This document shows positions 33,461-41,673 of a stretch of 64,000 bases of DNA, piece after piece. Under the pieces are notes generated by a model. That model did no database searches. It was given only the letters and a program-made list of their open reading frames with translations, and was not told the origin of the DNA. This DNA is from Pseudomonadota bacterium. Its GTDB lineage: Bacteria; Desulfobacterota; Binatia; Binatales; Binataceae. Positions within the stretch are counted from its first letter, which is position 1. Each line of letters opens with the position of its first letter. The position numbers and the translations under genes are program-made. The DNA is taken from contig JAJPIG010000021.1 in NCBI GenBank assembly GCA_021324855.1, forward strand, positions 62,001-126,000. The letters are read 5' to 3'.

Positions 33461-34318
33461 ATGATCGCGCGGATGAAGACGCCACGCAGAGGCCGCCCGG
33501 CGCGGCATCGCGCCGAGCGGGGCGCGCCGCCGCCCCCTCCATCGTCGCGCGAGCCGAGCGCGGGCGGCGCACGCGAGGACGTGGTGTTTGGCGTCGAGCC
33601 GCTCCGCGAGCTGATCGCCGGAGCACCCGGGGCGATCCGCACGCTCTATCTCCGCCGCGGCACGCGCCGGCGCTTCGAGCCCGAGGCGGAGCGTGTCGCC
33701 GCCGCGGGCGGCGCGGTCGAGGAGGTCGACGACCGAGCTCTCGTCGCGCTGGCCGGCGCGCAGGCGGTGCATCAGGGACTGGTGGCGCTCATCCGGCCAC
33801 ATCGCTACGCCGCGCTCGAGGATCTGATCGCGGCGCGTCCCGATCCGGTCCTGATCGTCGACGGCGTTACCGATCCGCGCAATCTCGGCGCGCTCCTGCG
33901 CTCCGCCGAATGCGCTGGGGTGCGCGGCGTGATCGTCGCGCGCGACCGCACCGCGCGGCTGACCCCGGCAGCGCTCAAGGCCTCGGCCGGCGCGTGGGTT
34001 CATCTGATGATCGCGGAGTGCGGCAACGTGGTCCGCACGATGGAACAGTTGCAGGAGGCGGGCTACTGGATCGCGGCGCTCGCTCCGGACGGTGACCGGA
34101 CGATATATGAGCTCGACACCGGCCGCCCGCTCGCGATCGTCGTCGGCGCCGAGGGCGAGGGAGTTCGCGAGCTGGTGAAGAAACGCGCAGATTTCGTGGT
34201 CGCGATTCCGATGCGGGGGCGGGTCGCGTCCCTGAACGTCTCGGTCGCCGCTGCGATCGTTTTGTTCGAGATCGCGCGCCGCCGCGAAAGGTCGGCGTCG
34301 GAGGCCAGCGCCCGCTAA
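33461..34318 (+). CDS. 23S rRNA 2'-O-ribose methyltransferase, RlmB-like (SpoU family)
   Basis: The 285-residue protein has the small substrate-binding domain (EDVVFGVEPLRELI, about residues 44-120) and the SPOUT catalytic domain with its three motifs: DPRNLGALLRSAECAG, IVVGAEGEGV and IPMRGRVASLNVSVAAAIV. It should methylate a 2'-OH in 23S rRNA (G2251 in E. coli RlmB). The N-terminus (about 40 residues) is Pro/Arg-rich and disordered-looking. ATG 33461 or 33473 could start it. The stop overlaps the stop of the convergent gene at 34315 by three bases. Confidence 0.83.
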   Translation: MIARMKTPRRGRPARHRAERGAPPPPPSSREPSAGGAREDVVFGVEPLRELIAGAPGAIRTLYLRRGTRRRFEPEAERVAAAGGAVEEVDDRALVALAGAQAVHQGLVALIRPHRYAALEDLIAARPDPVLIVDGVTDPRNLGALLRSAECAGVRGVIVARDRTARLTPAALKASAGAWVHLMIAECGNVVRTMEQLQEAGYWIAALAPDGDRTIYELDTGRPLAIVVGAEGEGVRELVKKRADFVVAIPMRGRVASLNVSVAAAIVLFEIARRRERSASEASAR

Positions 34319-35106
34319 GCGCCGCGGCGCATCGGCTCGGACCATTCCATCCGCGCCGCTTCGTTCCACAGACTCTGTGAGACCTCGCGGCCTTCAAGCA
34401 CTAGCGCGTAGGTGCATTCGGCGCGCAAGCCAAGATAGGAGATCGCATCGTCTCCCGCGGCACCCAGAGCCGCCCGGATTGCCCCTGTGCGATCGAGCAA
34501 GGCAAGCTCGCCGAAGCCGTCGCGCCGCACCGCGAGCATCGCGCGCCGCCGCTGGTCGCCGTCAAGTAGATCGAGCGCTGCATCACCGTTTTCATGAATC
34601 GCAAGCCGCACGCGCATCGCGCCATGTTCGTCGCAAATCGCGATCGCCGGACTCCCCGACGCATCGAGACCGATCGAGATTCGCTCGCGTCCATGTTCAT
34701 CGCCGATCACGATCCGGCGCGCCCTTACGAGACCGCTCTCGATCTGGCCCGACTCCTCGACGATTCGCCGTACCAGAGCCTCAAGTTCGCGCATTTCGGT
34801 CTGGCGCGCGGCAGGTTCGGACGCGACCGCGGCTGAAGGCGGATAGATGTTCTGGATAATCTGAGCGGTGGGCGATGCAGCGGAGCGCTCGCGGAGCGGT
34901 GCTTCCTCGAGATACTCGCGCCACATGTAGAGCATCGCTACCGCGATGGCGGCCGTCGCCTCGAGGATTTGCTGCCAGACCTCGATGCCGCCCTGCGAAG
35001 CGCCAGCGTGAAATACCTCGAGAGCCAAAAACGCGGCGGCGAACAGCGCCATCGCGACTACGGCAACGGTGAGCCATCGCATCCTGCGTCCGAACAGATG
35101 GAGCAT
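34315..35106 (-). CDS. Hypothetical membrane protein with repeated beta-rich tail
   Basis: The 263-residue protein has two transmembrane helices (about residues 11-33 and 44-60), a short linker and a soluble domain with successive similar strands: ERISIGLDASGSPAIAICDE, then MRVRLAIHENGDAALDLLDG and AMLAVRRDGFGELALLD. Such near-repeats (about 20-25 residues each) suggest a beta-solenoid-like or stacked-strand fold. I do not recognise the family. ATG 35106 lacks a strong ribosome-binding site. Its stop codon overlaps that of the convergent rRNA methyltransferase gene. Confidence 0.6.
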   Translation of the reverse strand: MLHLFGRRMRWLTVAVVAMALFAAAFLALEVFHAGASQGGIEVWQQILEATAAIAVAMLYMWREYLEEAPLRERSAASPTAQIIQNIYPPSAAVASEPAARQTEMRELEALVRRIVEESGQIESGLVRARRIVIGDEHGRERISIGLDASGSPAIAICDEHGAMRVRLAIHENGDAALDLLDGDQRRRAMLAVRRDGFGELALLDRTGAIRAALGAAGDDAISYLGLRAECTYALVLEGREVSQSLWNEAARMEWSEPMRRGA

Positions 35107-35302
35107 CTGAACCTCCGCGGGCGTCGCGATAATTTTTGTGAGAGTCCCCTCGAAGCGGGATTACGGGCAGCCGCTGGAATCGCAACCGCCCAAGCTACGG
35201 ATTATAGCACAGGAGCTAGGTTTGCGACCGCAGAATAGAGATAGAGTAAGTGTACTTCCGGCACCGGTTGAATTAAAATGAGTACGCGCTTCCCGACCTG
35301 CC

Positions 35303-35331
35303 TTGACTTCGGAAAATCGGCGGCATACTAG
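35303..35331 (+). promoter_or_regulatory. Sigma70 promoter for tRNA-Thr/tRNA-Tyr
   Basis: A -35 TTGACT (35303-35308) and a -10 TACTAG (35326-35331) are separated by 17 bases and would start RNA near 35338, ten bases upstream of the first tRNA base. Five of six -35 positions match consensus. The -10 is imperfect (CATACT, one register upstream, is an alternative). Confidence 0.55.
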
Positions 35332-35347
35332 CTGATATTTGCATCCT

Positions 35348-35419
35348 GCCGATGTAGCTCAACGGAAGAGCAACTGACTTGTAATCAGTAGGTTGCCGGT
35401 TCGATTCCGGCCATCGGCT
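35348..35419 (+). tRNA. tRNA-Thr(TGT)
   Basis: The cloverleaf is complete: acceptor GCCGATG/CATCGGC, D-arm GCTC/GAGC, anticodon stem ACTGA/TCAGT with loop CTTGTAA (anticodon TGT), T-arm GCCGG/CCGGC with TTCGATT, and discriminator T at 35419. CCA is not encoded. The order with the following tRNA-Tyr matches the start of the thrU-tyrU-glyT-thrT array. Confidence 0.94.
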
Positions 35420-35437
35420 TGCAAGTTCCGGGCATCT

Positions 35438-35523
35438 GGAGAGGTTCCCGAGCGGCCAAAGGGATCAGACTGTAAATCTGACGGCTTATGCCTTCGGAGG
35501 TTCGAATCCTCCCCTCTCCACCA
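35438..35523 (+). tRNA. tRNA-Tyr(GTA)
   Basis: A class II tRNA: acceptor GGAGAGG/CCTCTCC, anticodon stem TCAGA/TCTGA with loop CTGTAAA (anticodon GTA), a long variable arm (CGGCTTATGCCTTC), T-arm GGAGG/CCTCC and discriminator A, with CCA encoded at 35521-35523. It lies 18 bases after tRNA-Thr, so they are one transcript. Nothing tRNA-like follows until 40777, unlike in enterobacteria. Confidence 0.95.
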
Positions 35524-35545
35524 TCACCTCAGAAATCCACAAACC

Positions 35546-35938
35546 CTATGCCAACTCGACCCGCGCGTAACGTGCCGCGATGGCCGCGAAGCGTTGATCT
35601 CGCGTGAGCAACGGCGCCTCGAGAGCCTCCGCCAATGCAACGTAAACGGCGTCGTAAGCGGTAAGATTTGCGCGCAGCTCCCATACGCGCGAGAGAAGGA
35701 AATGATGTGGATAGCGCCGGAGCGGAAAGTCCGCCAGGTCCGCGAGGGCCGCACGTACGCGTGCTGCATCAAGCTCCCCCATCGCCGCATACCGGCGGAT
35801 GACCTGTGCCACTTCCATGTCGATCAAGTGAGGCGCGTGCAGCGTCTGTCGCGCCGCGAAAATCCGGCGCTCTACGGCTTGCGCTGCAGGGGTGCGGAGC
35901 AACGTTTCGAGCAGCGCGGACGCATCAACGACAATCAT
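35546..35938 (-). CDS. vapC: VapC-type PIN domain ribonuclease toxin
   Basis: The 130-residue protein is a complete PIN domain: VVDASALLE (Asp5), IDMEVAQVIRR (Glu42), AYDAVYVALAEAL (Asp96) and LLTRDQRF (Asp114). All four acidic metal ligands of VapC toxins are present, so the nuclease should be active. It would cleave RNA, commonly tRNA or rRNA, when not bound by VapB. Its ATG 35938 overlaps the VapB stop by four bases. The antitoxin, however, is frameshifted (see next entry). It sits just 23 bases from tRNA-Tyr, convergent to it. Confidence 0.9.
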   Translation of the reverse strand: MIVVDASALLETLLRTPAAQAVERRIFAARQTLHAPHLIDMEVAQVIRRYAAMGELDAARVRAALADLADFPLRRYPHHFLLSRVWELRANLTAYDAVYVALAEALEAPLLTRDQRFAAIAARYARVELA

Positions 35939-36169
35939 CGGCGGTCGCGTTCAGCGCGGATCGCCTCTGCGGGCGGGATCGAAGGCGTCACGGCGGAGCG
36001 GCTTTCGAGGCGCGCCCGGAGTTCCTGCAGGGTCGGCTGGCCGTTCAGCCGCTTCGCGGATCTCCGCGAGCGGGTAGTCAGACAGCGACATGCCGGCCAA
36101 TGCGGCGCGCGACTTGAGCCGGCGATGCAAAGCATCGGGCACATTGCGGATTTGGATCATCACTGACAT
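35935..36169 (-). pseudogene. vapB: VapB-type antitoxin with net +1 frameshift
   Basis: The first frame, from ATG 36169, encodes MIQIRNVPDALHRRLKSRAA followed by LAGMSLSDYPLAEIREAAER, the ribbon-helix-helix/FitA-like DNA-binding part. The second frame encodes PTLQELRARLES then AVTPSIPPAEAIRAERDRR, the toxin-binding tail, ending in a TGA that overlaps the vapC ATG. They are in different frames; the switch lies at about 36035-36044, where GAACGGCCAGCCGACC appears to hold a CCAG insertion relative to the expected GAACGGCCGACC. If real, the antitoxin would lose its VapC-binding end. Sequencing error remains possible. Confidence 0.75.
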
Positions 36170-36320
36170 GTGACAAGCATAAACACACGCAAATCACAGC
36201 TCAGACTCAAGGTAAACAGGGCTCGCCGCGTCCGGTTGGCTTTTGACGCGACTATCGCTAATCACATGGGCGGGGACGACGCCGCAGCGCGCCGCTTCAT
36301 AATCGAAGGGAGACAGGGCG

Positions 36321-37358
36321 ATGAGATTCGGAGTGTTGTTCGAGGGCAGTCAGTTCGACAAGCCCGGACTTGATTACAGCCGACACTATCGGGCCGAGCT
36401 CGACCTTGCCTCTGAGGTCGAACAGCTCGGCTACGATGAAATCTGGGTGCCTGAGCATCATTTCGTGCGCGATGGTTATTGCTGCGCGCCGCTGACGTTC
36501 TGCGCGGCGCTTGCCGCGCGCACCTCGCGTATCCGGGTCGGTTCGTATATAGCGCTGATGCCGCTCCATAACCCGATCTCTATCGCCGAACAGGCGGCGT
36601 GGGTCGACGCGCTTTCGGGCGGGCGGTTGGACCTTGGGTTCGGCCAGGGCTATCGCAAGGAAGAGTTCACCGCTTACGGCGTGGACGGCAACCAGAAGCA
36701 TTTGCGGATGGAAGAAGGCGCGGCGATCGTGCGCAAGCTACTCGATGGCGAGCACGTCACTCACAAGGGGCAGTTCCATAGCATTCCGGAGCCGATTACG
36801 ATCTCGCCGCGGCCGGTGCAAAAGCCGTTTCCGATCTGGATGGCGGGGCGGGGCAAGATGGCGATCGATCGCGTCGCGCGCGAAGGCTACCATCTCGCCT
36901 CTGCCGGCGATCCGCGCCAGATCAAGCTTTTCGATGAGGCCTGCAAACGCCACGGGCGGCGCATCCAGGATTTCAAGATCGCGCAGCTCCGCTTCGGCTA
37001 CTGCGCCGAAACGGTGAAGAAGGCGTGGGACGATGCCGAGCCGGCGATCCATTACCTGCTGAGCCGCTACGGCAAGTGGATCGCAGAGAATCAGACGCTC
37101 CCCGGCGACGAGAAGATCGCGGACCTCAAGCCCATCGGCGAGTTGCGCAAAGGGCATCCGGTGTCGTTCTTCGGGCTGCCGCTGTTCCTCGGCACGCCTG
37201 ACGATCTGATCAAACTAATTGAAGATCTGAACGCGCAAGGCCCGTTCACTGACCTGGTCTACAATATGTCACCGCCGGGATTGACACTCGACAAGGCGCG
37301 CGAGAGCCTGCGGTTGTTCGCCAAAGAGGTCATCCCGCACTTCAATAAGCGGAAGTGA
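36321..37358 (+). CDS. LLM class flavin-dependent oxidoreductase (second copy)
   Basis: The 345-residue protein has the luciferase-like start MRFGVLFEGSQ, the YDEIWVPEHHFVRDGYCCA strand, YIALMPLHNPISIAEQAAWV and GGRLDLGFGQGYRKEEF, followed by ISPRPVQKPFPIWMAGRGK. It uses a reduced flavin (FMNH2 or F420) on an unknown substrate. ATG 36321 follows AAGGGAGACAGGGC. It is the first gene of the plus-strand set inserted between tRNA-Tyr and tRNA-Gly and is not close in sequence to the 7765 gene beyond family features. Confidence 0.87.
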   Translation: MRFGVLFEGSQFDKPGLDYSRHYRAELDLASEVEQLGYDEIWVPEHHFVRDGYCCAPLTFCAALAARTSRIRVGSYIALMPLHNPISIAEQAAWVDALSGGRLDLGFGQGYRKEEFTAYGVDGNQKHLRMEEGAAIVRKLLDGEHVTHKGQFHSIPEPITISPRPVQKPFPIWMAGRGKMAIDRVAREGYHLASAGDPRQIKLFDEACKRHGRRIQDFKIAQLRFGYCAETVKKAWDDAEPAIHYLLSRYGKWIAENQTLPGDEKIADLKPIGELRKGHPVSFFGLPLFLGTPDDLIKLIEDLNAQGPFTDLVYNMSPPGLTLDKARESLRLFAKEVIPHFNKRK

Positions 37359-37411
37359 TTTGATGATCGGCGCGGCGGTGGCAGCCGCCGCGCCGGCAAT
37401 CAGCGACACCG

Positions 37412-39877
37412 GTGGCATCGGCATCCGATCATCCCGCATCGCAAGGCCCGCTTGCGGGCCTGCGCGTCGTCGAATGCGGCGAGGGCGTTTCGGCCGCTTT
37501 CGCCACCAAGCTGATGGCTGACCTTGGCGCGGCGGTGATCAAGGTCGAGCCTCCCGGTGGCGATATCGCGCGTCGCCGCGGGCCTTTCCCGGGCCATCAG
37601 CCGGATTTCGAGAAGAGCGGCCTTTTCATTTATTTGAATGGCGGCAAGCTCGGCATCACGCTCGATTTGACCGATGCGCTCCAGCGCGCCACCCTCGCGC
37701 GCATCCTTGCCGATGCCGACATCCTGATACATAACGTGCCGGTGCCGGATCGGCGCGCCCGCGGACTCGATCGCGAGCGGCTGCGCGAGGAATTTCCGGC
37801 GCTGGTGATCGGCGCAGTTTCGCCGTTCGGAGATTTCGGTCCGTATTGTCAATGGAAGGGCTATGAGCTCAATGTCGTCAACGCCGGCGGATGGGCGTAC
37901 CTGAGCCCTGGTTCATCGAAGCATCCGGAACTTCCGCCGCTCAAGATTTTCGGATCACAGGGAGATTTTCAGGCCGCGATGCACGTCGCGTTTGCTGCGC
38001 TCGCCGCGATGTGGCGCCGGCTTGAGACCGGCCGCGGCGAGCATCTCGAAGTGTCCGGTCAGGAATGTATCGCCGCGATGCTCGAGCTGAGCTTCGCGCA
38101 CTACTCGTATGCGGGCCAGGTCGCATCGCGGCTCGGCCATCGCACGGTCGCGCCCTGGGCGATCATGGAGTGCGCCGACGGCTACATCATGATCCTCTGC
38201 ATCGAGGAGGAGCAGTGGCGCCGGATGGTGGCGCTGATGGGCAACCCGGAGTGGACGCAAGAAGAGATTTTTGCGACTGGCCGCGATCGCGGCGTCAACG
38301 CCGACGCGCTCTACGCGCTGATGGGTGACTGGGTGAAGCAGTGGAAGGTTCGCGACCTCTTCCTCGAAGCGCAGCGCAACCGGATTCCAGTCGCCCCGGT
38401 CAGCACGATCAAGGATCTGTATTTCAACGATCAGCTCCTCGACCGGAAATATTTCATCCCGATCGAAGTGCCAGGCGTGGGCGAAGTTTCGATTCCCGGC
38501 CCGCCGTTCAAAAGCACTGCCGATGGCTGGCGCATCCGTGGTTCCGCGCCCCGCGTTGATGAAACCCGCGCTATATGCCGCGACGGCGCGCCGAACTGGC
38601 CCGGCTCGGCCGAGCCGCGATTGCCGCAACGCGTTGTTGCGAAAGGTTCAGTGCGCGAACCGTCGCCGCTGCCGCTCTCGGGAATCCGCGTGCTCGATTT
38701 GACGTGGGTGTGGGCGGGGCCCTATTGCACGTTGCAGTTCGCGCACATGGGAGCGGAGGTGCTGCGAATCGAATCGCGCAAGCGCCTCTGTCCGACGCGG
38801 CGGGTGCCGCCTTTCGCTGACAACATCGCGGGTCCGAATCGCTGCGGCTATTTCAATCAGTACAGTCAGGGCAAGAAGAGCGTGACGTTGAATCTCACCA
38901 ATCCCGAGGGCGTTCGCCTCGCGCTTGAACTCGCAAAGCATTGCGACATCGTCGCGGACAATTTTTCGGCGGGCGCAATGGCCCGTATGGGCCTCGGTTA
39001 CGAGGCGCTCCGCGCGGCGAAGCCCGATATCATCGCAATCTCGATGTCCGGGTGCGGCCAGACCGGGCCATGGAAGAATTTTCTGAGCTACGGACCGACC
39101 GCGGCTGCGTTCGCGGGTTTCTTCGCGCTCACCGGTTATGAAGGGATGGGTCCGAGCGAGGTCGGGGTCTCATTCGCCGACCCGACCGCCGGGTTGCTCG
39201 GCACGGTCGCCGTGATGGCCGCGCTGTTCCATCGCGCGCGCACCGGCGAGGGGCAGTTCATCGATTTGTCGCAACTCGAAGCGACCATCGCGACGCTGCC
39301 TGAAGGGATTTTCGAGTATGTCTTCAACGGCCTGCAGCCGCCGCGAAGCGGAAATCACGATCCGATCATGTCGCCGCATGAGTGTTACAAGGCGGCTGGC
39401 GATGAAAACGCGTGGGTCAGTATCGCGGTCGGCAGCGAAACGGAGTGGCGCGCGCTGTGCGAAGCGATGGGGATGCCCGCGCTGGCCGACGACTCGCGCT
39501 TTAAGACCCTTGCCGATCGCAAGCGCAATGAGGCGGCGCTGGACCGGATCATTACGGAGTGGACCAGCGCGCGCGATCGATGGGAGATAACGCGGTTGCT
39601 GCAGAGTCGCGGCGTCGCCGCGTTTCCCGCCATGAGCAGCGCGGACATCGCGGCCGACCCGCACCTGGAGGAGCGCGGCTTCCTCGTAAAGCTGCCGCAT
39701 CCGGAGGTCGGGCGCCGGATTCATCCGGGAATCCCGTGGACGATGACTGACACGCGATGCGAAGTGCGCAGTCCCGCGCCGCTGCTGGGCGCCGACACGG
39801 AATCCGTACTGCGCGAACTGCTGAACATGAACGAGGCCGAAATTGAGCGGCTCAAAAACGCGGACGTGCTGACCTGA
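37412..39877 (+). CDS. Tandem CaiB/BaiF family CoA-transferase, fused double protein
   Basis: The 821-residue protein contains two successive class III CoA-transferase domains. The first (about residues 1-395) starts GLRVVECGEGVSAAFATKLM and has the aspartate-containing GDFQAAMHVAFAALAAMW. The second (about 420-815) starts IRVLDLTWVWAGPYCTLQFA and has the analogous FADPTAGLLGTVAVMAAL. Family members move CoA between carboxylates through a covalent Asp intermediate and normally work as interlocked dimers; here two units are on one chain. GTG 37412 is the start; a linker with GTVREPSPLP-like sequence joins them. Enoyl-CoA hydratase follows after 12 bases. Confidence 0.85.
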   Translation: MASASDHPASQGPLAGLRVVECGEGVSAAFATKLMADLGAAVIKVEPPGGDIARRRGPFPGHQPDFEKSGLFIYLNGGKLGITLDLTDALQRATLARILADADILIHNVPVPDRRARGLDRERLREEFPALVIGAVSPFGDFGPYCQWKGYELNVVNAGGWAYLSPGSSKHPELPPLKIFGSQGDFQAAMHVAFAALAAMWRRLETGRGEHLEVSGQECIAAMLELSFAHYSYAGQVASRLGHRTVAPWAIMECADGYIMILCIEEEQWRRMVALMGNPEWTQEEIFATGRDRGVNADALYALMGDWVKQWKVRDLFLEAQRNRIPVAPVSTIKDLYFNDQLLDRKYFIPIEVPGVGEVSIPGPPFKSTADGWRIRGSAPRVDETRAICRDGAPNWPGSAEPRLPQRVVAKGSVREPSPLPLSGIRVLDLTWVWAGPYCTLQFAHMGAEVLRIESRKRLCPTRRVPPFADNIAGPNRCGYFNQYSQGKKSVTLNLTNPEGVRLALELAKHCDIVADNFSAGAMARMGLGYEALRAAKPDIIAISMSGCGQTGPWKNFLSYGPTAAAFAGFFALTGYEGMGPSEVGVSFADPTAGLLGTVAVMAALFHRARTGEGQFIDLSQLEATIATLPEGIFEYVFNGLQPPRSGNHDPIMSPHECYKAAGDENAWVSIAVGSETEWRALCEAMGMPALADDSRFKTLADRKRNEAALDRIITEWTSARDRWEITRLLQSRGVAAFPAMSSADIAADPHLEERGFLVKLPHPEVGRRIHPGIPWTMTDTRCEVRSPAPLLGADTESVLRELLNMNEAEIERLKNADVLT

Positions 39878-39889
39878 GCGAGAAATTTT

Positions 39890-40696
39890 ATGGAATCACT
39901 GCTCTACCAAGTCGATGGCCACATCGCGATCATAACCTTCAATCGCCCGGAAAAGCTCAACGCCTTCGACCCCGAGACCATCGTGCGGCTCGCCGCGGCG
40001 TGGGATGAGGTTGAAAGAGACGACGCGGTGCGGGTTGCGATCGTGACCGGCGCGGGCGACAAGTCGTTCTCGATCGGCGCGGACTTCAACCGACTGACAC
40101 CGCTGGGTACCGGGGCGCGTCCGCCCGACGACGAATGGGATCGCAAATTTCTCGAGCCGCAGACGGGAGACCGCGCGATGCTGCGGCATCAGTATGCCCT
40201 CAGCAAACCGATCATCGCGGCGATTAACGGCTTCTGCTTCGCCGGCGCGCTCGAGTTCATGACCTCGACCGACATCCGGATCGCATCGGAGTCGGCGAGC
40301 TTCGGGTTGCAGGAGGCGCGCTGGGCATTGGCGCCCGCGCGCGGGGCTTTGGCCCGTCTGCCGCGTCAGATTCCGCACTGCCGCGCGATGGAGATGATGC
40401 TCACGGGATCGCGCTTCACGGCTTCCGAGGCGCTCGCGATGGGGCTTGTTAACTACGTGGTGCCACCGGCGCAGGTGATGCCGAAGGCGCGCGAGATCGC
40501 GGAAACTATCGCAGCCAACGGCCCGCTCGCGATTCGGCTCATCAAGAGCGCGGTCATCCGCACTGCGGGACGTCCACTGGCCGAAGCATATGCGATCGAG
40601 GATGAAATCTTTGCCCAGGTGATGCGTTCCGAGGATGCGCGGGAGGGGCCAAGATCGTTCCTTGAAAAGCGCAAACCTGCTTACAAGGGCCGCTGA
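39890..40696 (+). CDS. Enoyl-CoA hydratase/isomerase family protein
   Basis: The 268-residue crotonase-fold protein has the oxyanion-hole segments GDKSFSIGADFNRL and ININGFCFAGALEF-like INGFCFAGALEFM. The usual catalytic Glu pair is not clear; ALEFMTSTD and GLQEARWAL carry the aligned acids. It could hydrate or isomerise a CoA ester. ATG 39890 is 12 bases after the CaiB gene, so they form an operon, and its stop is 80 bases before tRNA-Gly. A C-terminal EKRKPAYKGR is the usual crotonase tail. Confidence 0.85.
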   Translation: MESLLYQVDGHIAIITFNRPEKLNAFDPETIVRLAAAWDEVERDDAVRVAIVTGAGDKSFSIGADFNRLTPLGTGARPPDDEWDRKFLEPQTGDRAMLRHQYALSKPIIAAINGFCFAGALEFMTSTDIRIASESASFGLQEARWALAPARGALARLPRQIPHCRAMEMMLTGSRFTASEALAMGLVNYVVPPAQVMPKAREIAETIAANGPLAIRLIKSAVIRTAGRPLAEAYAIEDEIFAQVMRSEDAREGPRSFLEKRKPAYKGR

Positions 40697-40729
40697 CGAG
40701 CTGCGCTAAGAACCGTCGTCGCCGTCGCT

Positions 40730-40762
40730 TTGCACTCGCAAGCCGCTGTGCAATGTTATAAG
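40730..40762 (+). promoter_or_regulatory. Possible promoter for tRNA-Gly/tRNA-Thr
   Basis: A -10 like TATAAG (40757-40762) would begin RNA near 40770, seven bases before tRNA-Gly. The best -35 match TTGCAC (40730-40735) is 21 bases away, longer than ideal, and pairs as an inverted repeat with GTGCAA (40748-40753). A new promoter here would be expected if an insertion cut this tRNA pair off from its original one. Confidence 0.4.
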
Positions 40763-40776
40763 CTTGCCGGTTCTGG

Positions 40777-40852
40777 GCGGGAATAGCTCAGTTGGTAGAG
40801 CGCGAGCCTTCCAAGCTCGGGGTCGCGGGTTCGAGTCCCGTTTCCCGCTCCA
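40777..40852 (+). tRNA. tRNA-Gly(TCC)
   Basis: Acceptor GCGGGAA/TTCCCGC, D-arm GCTC/GAGC, anticodon stem CGAGC/GCTCG with loop CTTCCAA (anticodon TCC), T-arm GCGGG/CCCGT with TTCGAGT, discriminator T and an encoded CCA. It corresponds to glyT in the enterobacterial array order. Confidence 0.95.
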
Positions 40853-40895
40853 TCGTTCTGGATTTTGGGCCTGCGCGGCAGATTGGTTCGGGGAT

Positions 40896-40968
<73 letters not shown>

Positions 40969-41012
40969 TTGCAATTTTGGCGTTGTGAGTAACGCGAGCG
41001 AAAGTATCGATC

Positions 41013-41165
41013 ATGAGAGATCTTATCGGGCTGGCATGCGACGGCTGCAAGCGGCGCAACTACACCACCACCAAGAATAAAAAGCGGCAGACGGAAAAAT
41101 TTTCGATCAAGAAGTTCTGCCCAAGCTGCCGTTCCCATACCGTGCATCGCGAGGTCAAGGTCTGA
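41013..41165 (+). CDS. rpmG: 50S ribosomal protein L33
   Basis: The 50-residue protein reads MRDLIGLACDGCKRRNYTTT, then KNKKRQTEKF and ends HTVHREVKV. Two Cys pairs (C9/C12 and C36/C39) show it is the zinc-binding C+ form of L33. It is short enough to be missed by length filters. It lies between tRNA-Thr(GGT) and tRNA-Trp, next to secE-nusG, a common bacterial arrangement. ATG 41013 is the only fitting start. Confidence 0.95.
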   Translation: MRDLIGLACDGCKRRNYTTTKNKKRQTEKFSIKKFCPSCRSHTVHREVKV

Positions 41166-41273
41166 CGGGTAATCGGCGCTCTCTGGCATGTGGCCGTTGG
41201 TTGGCGAAGCTTGAGGCGTCAAAAGTGGGTAAACCCGCCGCTAAAGCTGGCTGGCGGATGAGGGTATTTATGA

Positions 41274-41351
41274 GGGTCAGTAGCTCCAACTGGACAGAGC
41301 ATCGGACTCCAAATCCGAGGGTTGCAGGTTCGAATCCTGCCTGACCCGCCA
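41274..41351 (+). tRNA. tRNA-Trp(CCA)
   Basis: Acceptor GGGTCAG/CTGACCC, D-arm GCTC/GAGC, anticodon stem TCGGA/TCCGA with loop CTCCAAA (anticodon CCA), T-arm GCAGG/CCTGC and discriminator G with CCA encoded at 41349-41351. It precedes secE by 34 bases, as trpT precedes secE in many bacteria. Confidence 0.95.
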
Positions 41352-41385
41352 TCGATGATTTGGCTCTTGATTTGCATAAGGGCAT

Positions 41386-41589
41386 ATGGATAAACTGAAA
41401 AATTACCTCGAACAGGGCGTCAATTTCGTCAAAGAGGCGTGGACCGAACTTGCGAAAGTCCATTTCCCGTCGCCCAAAGAGACGATTCAGGCGACGATCG
41501 TGGTGCTGGTTCTGACGATCGTAATGGCTGTATGGCTCGGCCTGATCGACCTCGGCGCGACGAGGATTGTGCGGCAGATACTGAGCTGA
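41386..41589 (+). CDS. secE: Preprotein translocase subunit SecE
   Basis: The 67-residue protein has an amphipathic N-terminal helix with FVKEAWTELAKVHFPSPKET, the conserved cytosolic segment of SecE, and one transmembrane helix (about residues 37-58). It clamps the SecY channel in the inner membrane. It is the one-helix form, unlike the three-helix E. coli protein. ATG 41386 follows GCATAAGGGC. It is co-linear with nusG 84 bases on. Confidence 0.93.
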   Translation: MDKLKNYLEQGVNFVKEAWTELAKVHFPSPKETIQATIVVLVLTIVMAVWLGLIDLGATRIVRQILS

Positions 41590-41673
41590 GTTCGAGATAT
41601 TGAATTGACTGCGATCGTTCACGGGCTGGTCTGAAGGGGGCGCGGAAGCGGCGCCGGAGGGGCCCGGTCGGTT

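Noticed and set aside
32180-34318. LptF and the rRNA methyltransferase as a fused or overlapping gene pair.
   Set aside because: They are on opposite strands with separate starts at 33364 and 33461; the overlap is only apparent from the extended frame.
33365-34369. Upstream extension of the lptF reading frame by over 300 codons.
   Set aside because: It is antisense to the rRNA methyltransferase gene and LptF homology begins at ATG 33364.
35524-40776. The block could be a complete mobile element or genomic island with integrase.
   Set aside because: No integrase, transposase, or flanking direct repeats were found at the two ends, so only an insertion of unknown mechanism is suggested.
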